Source of the DNA: Dasypus novemcinctus
Lineage: Eukaryota > Chordata > Mammalia > Cingulata > Dasypodidae
Length of the DNA stretch: 64,000 nt
Direction of reading: 5' to 3'
Assembly: GCF_030445035.2 (NCBI RefSeq)
Contig: NC_080689.1
Location: forward strand, 23,403,278 to 23,467,277
Position numbers and translations under genes: made by a program. Positions 57,248-64,000 of the stretch are shown here, in pieces; the stretch's first letter is position 1; every line of letters starts with the position of its first letter. Below the pieces are notes generated by a model. That model ran no database searches. It was not told where the DNA came from and worked only from the letters and a program-made list of their open reading frames with translations.

Positions 57248-58189
57248 TATACTAAGGGAATGCTGCTGTATTCCCACATCTCCATCCCACTCTACCCCAT
57301 GACAGCCCCAAATGACAATTTGCAGTTTGGAATGATTTTCCCTCAGGTTTTCTTTCTAAACATCTGCTAATATGAGAACAATTTTATTGTAAAGAATTTT
57401 AATTGTAAAAAATAAAGAAAGTATATTTTCTTTATTTTTATACATCAATTCATACTGGCTCGAAAACCCAAGCCTACCTGATGTGAATATTTTATTCAGA
57501 TAGATTTCAGGATTTCTCTCATTCCAATGCATGGATTTCTTGATCAATTCAAGTTTATGATTCAGTCATATCCGAGTTTAATATTTATTCCCAGGTTTTT
57601 TCTCTAACTTGATTGCTCTCTGATTTTTACTGTATCCTTATGAGCTTGCAAGCCTGCTGTTTAATAGGGTTAGTGAGAAAGAAGAGACTTTTTTTTAAGC
57701 CTTGGCCAACGTTGGGCAAGAAGACTCTGCAGATATGCCCCTCTTCTCTGTGCTCACCCTTCTTCAAGCTTCCTCAACTTCCAGCCCAGTAGGTGTTTCC
57801 TGGAATAGGGTTCCTGGGAGATTTCCAACACATACCCTCACTATCCCTGCTTTGGGTTAATCTTTCCTCACATCTACTATGAGGTTATGACTCTCATGTG
57901 TCTACACTTCTGCAATTTCTTGGCCCTTCTCTAAGCAGCTTTTACATCAAACTCAGGGATAAAGGAACATTTGGCTCTCCTCCATTCCACAATGAAATTA
58001 GAGGAACCTCCTATCTCTTCTTTCTCCTATCTCTACATGCCACACAGCCATTTCTTCTGCTCTTTCACACCTTCTGGTACTGGAGTACTTCCACTAGCTT
58101 TCCACTTGTAGAATTATACATGTTGCCCTACACCTAGATCATTCCAAATGACAAGAGAAAATCTGGTTTTCTTTCTCTCCTCATCACAT

Positions 58190-58237
<48 letters not shown>

Positions 58238-61200
58238 GGCATGGTAAGGAATGGAAGACAGGAAAAAGCAGCACAGAAACTTTTATCCTAACAATTCTTC
58301 CTCCTTTTTCTGCCAGATGAGCCACTTTGTTTGCATGTTTTGAAATTGTTTCTTTCCTTTCACACTAGTAAAGAAGAATAAAACATGTGGTTGTTGTAAT
58401 AAATTATCAGTATAAAGTTTTGGTATAACACAGATCAAAGCCTTACATATCAATTAGCATACCAAAACGTTATTGATTTGGTTTATATTATGCCTTCCAG
58501 ATGTTCTGGGTTTCCGTGGGATGTTAGGTTTTTTCTTCACCCACCTTAAACAAACTATCACATGGACATACTAACATGGAAAAATCATTCATTGTTTATC
58601 TAAATTTCAGCTATACCTGGACATCTTATATTTATCTGGCATCTCTACACAATCTCTTTTAACAGGGCTAGTTAGCTTCTTGGCCTGTCTGTCTTCGCAA
58701 TATCAGCACATTCCCTTAAAGGATAACATATCCCCAAATGCCTGGCTTTATTCCCTGTGCCTCTGTTCTCCCCGGGGTTCTGGTTTGGAAATTCATCATT
58801 AGTTGTTGTTATCGTGGTTGTTGTAGTTATTTTATCTCTTTGGTCCTTTCAAGCAGTATCTTAAGATATGTTTCATCTATTATCTAGTTGAGCTAGATCA
58901 CAAGAGGGTTTGGCATGAATTACCAAATCTGGAAACAGAATTCCCCTTGTTCATTTCTTAACATGTCCCACACTGTGGTCTACAAGGTATTGAAGGGTTA
59001 TTACAAGGTGATCCCAGGGCTTTTGTTTTTGATCAACATCACCATCCCAGAGGCAGCGTAAGCTTTTGGTCCCACCCTAAGCCCTGGGTTGACTGCAGAA
59101 GCATTCTAATGAGGTGGGGCACCTGCCTAACTTGGTACTCCCAGGACCTCATCTGTGTGGCACCCAACCTCAGAGGGATACTGGGACTCCTTCCAACTCC
59201 TCTTTTGAGCATTGACTTTAATAACCTAATCCACTACTCATTTCTAATCCCATACTCTCCCCCATACTCTCCACCCACTATGTTTCACTAATAGTAAGGA
59301 TTGTGGGCTTTTCCAGCTTTAGATAAAGTTTGAGTTTTCCAAATAAAGCCACAGCAGGCCAGACCTCAATCTCTAAACTGGACTGCACACACTTAGTCCA
59401 GAGTGCTGTTGATATGTGATTTATTTGAGAGGTGTAGCCTCTCACTTTATGAGCATCATTCAAGTGAGGTAAGGCATTCAGCCTCAGAAACAAGGCACGT
59501 GCCGTTCTGAAGCCATGTTCATTTTCCAGAGATGCACCCTGTAAACTTTGATCCTAGTAATTGTTCAGGGATATATTTCAATCATTGCTCATTTACAGCA
59601 ATGGAATCATATTATGGATAGTCTGTGACAATCTGATTTAACACCGCACTGAAATCTTCTTGTGTACATACATGTAGTTCTATATTATTCCCTTCAATAT
59701 CCATAGTGCTCAATTCCTTAATGTGCCAGAGTTTATTTGAAAACTCAGAATGAACAGAGCTTTTTCTGTAGTCTGTGGGAAAATAGTGTAGCACATATAT
59801 TTAACATGATAGAAAAACGTAAATAAGAAAAATATGATATTTCAGCTTCCAAAATTAACATCTGGGCATGGTTAAGCATTGGTAGCCCAGAAGCAGCTTT
59901 ATCAATCAATAGCATCTGTCCTGAAAGGCCACCCTGGCTCAAAACGTAAACCTGCAAGGGCTGCCTGGGTCTCGGGGCTTGGGGGCTGCTGCCCATTATT
60001 GTTTGAAGGGGTACATCATCCCCTTCATATTCCCTGCAGCGGCTTTTGCATATGTTAAAATCCCTTTCAGACTTGCTTTCCCAAGTCTTCACCGTAAGTC
60101 ATAATATTGCCTTGTACTCCTCAGAAATATTTGAGCAGACTTCTCCTCACTTTACCTTACTACAAACTCTGACTGACCTGAAACATTCTCACCCCTTCTG
60201 CTCATACCTTGTCTCAGACAAAGTTATTTCTCTCCTCCACCTGGACTCAATAAGATTGTCAGATACCACAAGAGTCCCCAAACAGCAATGAATTAGGAAC
60301 CCAGGGATTAAACCGCATGAAAGTTTAACACGTGTGGCTGCCCTAGAAGGTACAAAATTGACGCAAACTGCACATTGAGGGGAGAAAGATGAGGAAAAAG
60401 TGAGCAAGATATTAACAGCTCTATACCTGAGCTTTATGATATTGCAGATCGAAAGCAAGTTAGAGGACGGGATATTGAGTGAAAATCCAAGCATAGCTCT
60501 CTCAAAGCCTTAGCATAGCAGTCTTGACACGGTTATGAGTTATTAGCCATGATTTATCAAAGCTGAGACCATGGAGGGACTTTCTGAACAGCAGCAAATC
60601 CCCAAATTTCAGTGCTAAATCATAGATTAATGTACATATAGATTTTATATTCTTTGAAATTAAATAATTTTTGTAACATTAAAGAAAACAGTCACTAGAC
60701 ACTGGTTGGCGGGGGCAGCAGTTGGGGGCAGGGGGAGTCATAGAATCACAAGCTTGGGAAGAACATCTTTTCAAATACATCAAAGTGCATTTTTTAGTTT
60801 TGTTATAGGATATCTTTCCTTTCTATTACAACTCAATTTTCTGGTTTGATCCTTTTTTCCATGTTTCTTTTGGCCATTAGCCATTCCCTAATGACTGTCA
60901 ATGGTCAATATTATGCTGTTAGAAAAAGAAAAGCATCTCATTTTTTTATAATCACCTGTTTCAGTTTATTAAAGAACATGATTTCCCCTTTAAAACTAGA
61001 ACATGTATGACATGGCATGTTTTTAAATGTCATCCAAATAAAGCACAGGTAAATGTTTTGAACAGTTTACCTGAACATCACAAGGTCTGATATGATTATC
61101 AATATACAGATCTATGTTACAATTTTTAAATATTAAAGAATTGGATTCCACTGAAGCATCAGGTACTTAGGGACAAGAAAGCTCCATTAGAACTGGCAAA

Positions 61201-61354
61201 ATTATGAATTATAAACAGTTTGAGCAAAGGGGATTCTTTAAGAAAGTTTTCACTTTTTGTCTAGGCAAAAAATAGTTATTAATTATTCACTCAAGTGTTA
61301 AACAGTTCCTAAAGAAATCTCTTTGCAGATCCTTAGGGAACCTGACTGGGAAGC
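57248..61354. other. Mostly unique non-coding sequence
   Basis: I see no gene, RNA or clear repeat apart from the GT microsatellite at 58191-58236 and a G-rich patch at 60709-60739. The frame at 59745-60092 (minus) has no recognisable motif. Confidence 0.5.
58191..58236. repeat. (GT)n microsatellite
   Basis: About 23 GT units with one TTT interruption near 58202. Confidence 0.97.
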
Positions 61355-61490
61355 CGTTTTGGTTTAGCGGTCAAGGAAAAGTGCTTGGAGGTTAGACAAA
61401 CCTGGAATCTAATCCCAACATGGTCACTTGCACATTGTGTAACCTCCTAGAGATTAAATTCCTTAAATTACTTCTCTGAGCCTCCTACTT
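61355..61490 (+). mobile_element. MIR SINE fragment
   Basis: 'tttggtttagcggtcaagg', 'acctggaatctaatcccaac', 'tggtcacttgcacattgtgt' and 'ttctctgagcctcctac' follow the MIR order including its tRNA-like B-box region. Confidence 0.68.
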
Positions 61491-64000
61491 GGTTACGAAA
61501 AGACACTACAGTATGGAAACAGCTTAGGAAGTCCCAAAAGTTGGCAGGGGAAGGTATGGAGAACTGGAGAGAGAATGACAGTACCTTAGATTTTAGGACA
61601 ATCCATGTCAGTGATGAGGGAACATTTGTTTGGAGGCAATTACATTTTCTCTTAATTTTATTTACTTTTTCATGCTGCCACCCCTGGATGTACGAAAAAG
61701 CTAATAAGGCTTCTTAAATGCCTGGTACAGTTAAGTAGTCAAATATTTAGAGGCCAAGGATCTTTAATAACCTAAATGCTTTTCTGTGCATACTGATGTG
61801 ACAAAGGTTCATATTTAATTGATTCCAAAGTGACTTTATCCTAAGTAATGATTCACCAAAGAATTTGAAAACCTAGCTATTCCCAATTAAAAAGAATATA
61901 CATCTTCTTCTATGTCAGAGTTGTTACTAGACATGTCAGTGCAAGTAATGAGGTCACTGACACTCCATGGACAGAGGTAGTGAATATGTGTGTCTGTAAG
62001 CATTTGTGTGACTGTGGGAGAAGAAAGACGGTGGAGAAGGAGGGACTTCCGATTATTTTAAAAACTTGCCTTATAAATTCAAGTGAATTTCCCTTGAAGT
62101 ATACTAAAAGCAGAGCTAGTAGACCTGATCAAAATATAACGTTTTGAGAATCCAATACAAGAACACCATGGTAATCTAAGGTTATGAGTTACCAGTACTA
62201 GAAATACATGTTTTGCTATACCAGAATGAATCTCAACAAGCTCTGTGTAGAACTCTCATCAGGCTAAAGGGTATACATACATTTCAGGTATTCATAAGTA
62301 TTTCTTCTACTGTTAGCACTTTTTATTATTTCAAGAGTTAATGTAAATCTAAAAAGCTTAATGAGCATTAATGTATAAAATTATCATCCTCTTGCCTCGA
62401 CTTATCACTGCAATCATTATTTTAACTAGAGGCATGCTAGAGTGGTTTGAAAGCTGAGAGAGAGTAATCAGTGATTTAAGTCACTGGTCTTATTACCTAT
62501 TAACAGAAACCACAAAAAGAACTTGATTTTTAGGAGAATCAGAGCAGCTGGAAAAGAAGATAAGGGGAAGGGAACTTGTGTTGAAAGCCTGTTTTCACTG
62601 AGCCCTTCTGTGAAGTTTAATGAGAAGAATGTTGTATTCTGTAAAGACATTTTAATTCCACTTTCACAAAGGTATAGGGGCACATTTATGACGCCATTTC
62701 TCTAACAATCATTGAATTTATGATAACTATTACATTCAGCCAGTGTTGTCAAGAAATCATGCACACAGATGACGTATTACTGTCGCATTAATGCATTTTA
62801 CCTGGATTTAAATTTTCTTGACTCATACCTGCTGTGTTTCCCACGTAATCATTGCTTTGATAATTATAGTAAAGGGAAGCTCTCCTCTAACCTTCCCACA
62901 CACATATAAACAGAATACAGACATAAATATGAATGTACACACCAGAAATATATTACTCTGACTTAAAAGATTTGGTTTTCCTGTTTCCAGAAGGATACAG
63001 AAGTTTTTGAAGTATATTCCTGTAAAAAAAGGCTATTATCCAAATCCCCAAAACTGAAATCATAGTTTTGAGGCCCAACTGCATATGGAAAGTGGTCACT
63101 TTCTTTCGTCTTCCTAAATTTTTTAACTGTAAAGCAAAACTATAGGTAAGTGACAGTAGGGATAGTTGAAACTGATAAGATCAGTTTCTGTGTTAAGAAA
63201 AAGTTTCAATATTATAATTTGAAATTCAAAATATAATCTTTGTGCACTTAAGATGTGCCTGATGATAGTCTCAGCACTGTATAGGAGGTCTAATAATCTC
63301 AGCTTTGAAGAGCCATATAGAAAAATATTTTTAAATAAAATAAAGAACAATAGAACCTATAATATTCAGGCGCTAAATAATTGCAAGTATTTCCCAATCA
63401 GAAAATTGAAAAGTTACCATGAAAATGGAGGATGTTAGAAATCGTTTAGGAGCAGGCTGGGTTCACAGAGTTCATTGAAGAAGATATAGGATTAGAAACT
63501 CAGAAAAAAAGATGGCATATTTCCTTCCCCCATGACTACTATGACTGTTGATAAGAACATCTATTTTCCCTTTGAATTTATAATCACAATATTAACTTAA
63601 ACTAGATGCAATATACCTTTGACATTTGAAAGAGATATTCCAGAGAACTCTTAATTCTCAATTCATGAACATCACATTGCTTTAAAATGTGTCTCATAAA
63701 TTCAAGTAAAATCAGATTAAATATTTTGAGTTACCCTTAAGTTTTGCTATACAGAAGAAATCCCTGAGAAGAACTCCTGGCAATGGGAAAGTGGCTAGAT
63801 TCTCTTATCAGATCGAAGGGGATGGTGTACATTCACATAGTGACCTCAGCAAGATGACACATGGCAGGCCTTTGGGGTTTCTCACCAATTCAGGATAATA
63901 CTTAAGTCTTGTGGGTTTACCACAGAACCCAAGGTGAGTAAACTTATGTGCATACTTAATTACTTCCAGAGCTTTTAAAAAATACAGAGTCTGTGATTAT
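61491..64000. other. Unique AT-rich non-coding sequence
   Basis: Nothing recognisable. Short open frames (62468-62705, 63123-63438) lack motifs. Confidence 0.5.

Noticed and set aside
59745..60092. 115-codon minus-strand frame in unique sequence as a possible exon
   Set aside because: No domain, signal, splice-site or codon-bias support. Length is within chance for this composition.
60709..60739. G-quadruplex control element
   Set aside because: A G-rich patch exists, but no promoter or transcript context supports a role.

Overview
This is an ordinary-looking stretch of mammalian nuclear DNA. It is AT-rich and dense in retrotransposons, and I found no exon of a working host protein gene. 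The best guide to the organism is the short interspersed elements. At least four copies have a tRNA-like head followed by the body typical of the DAS-type SINEs known from armadillos (8809-9238, 9711-10192, 12060-12440, 18195-18615). With the LINE-1 type present, this points to Xenarthra, most likely an armadillo. The species call is inference.

Layout. 1-5.5 kb: decayed L1 and L2 pieces, one L1 3' UTR in antisense, and a near-perfect hairpin. 5.5-12.5 kb: a younger L1 with an inverted 5' half and clear target duplications (6124-8415), followed by an older L1 ORF2 region (8590-12040) that received two SINE insertions and a SEC61A retropseudogene. 12.5-21.4 kb: L1 and L2 remnants, a SINE, and unique sequence. 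One 213-bp block at 16433 recurs inverted at 21398. 21.6-26.9 kb: a long antisense L1, then a full-length U1 snRNA retropseudogene (26961-27123).

28.2-46.6 kb is the core. A roughly full-length sense L1 (about 6.7 kb once insertions are removed) has been hit repeatedly. Insertions are an ERVL-type LTR (29076-29531), a second LTR (30645-31983) with a relative nested inside it (30662-31321), a complete but decayed betaretroviral provirus on the minus strand (31985-40843) placed at the last bases of that outer LTR, a GC-rich 935-bp solo LTR nested in the provirus env gene (33872-34806), an antisense ERVL-type LTR (42784-43227), and a GC-rich solo LTR (44274-44820). Target-site duplications of 5 bp (ERVL-type) or 6 bp (betaretrovirus-type) mark each event, so the order can be read from sequence.

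The provirus resembles type-D simian retroviruses. It has a tRNA-Lys1,2-type primer site, Gag with two zinc knuckles, an aspartic protease, RT with YMDD, RNase H and a DD35E integrase, and a gammaretrovirus-type Env with CXXC and CX6CC motifs. Between env and the 3' LTR lies an 89-bp-period repeat that looks like a constitutive transport element (CTE). Gag, pro, pol and env all carry stops or frameshifts, and the two LTRs differ by about 6%, so this is a dead fossil copy.

46.9-64 kb: two more ERVL-type LTRs, a 165-bp inverted duplication (47905/48571), MIR and MER5-like remnants, an L1 pair with a long GAAG microsatellite, a GT microsatellite and mostly unique non-coding DNA. Old families (MIR, L2, MER5, HAL1) were named by recall of consensus text, so their edges are approximate.
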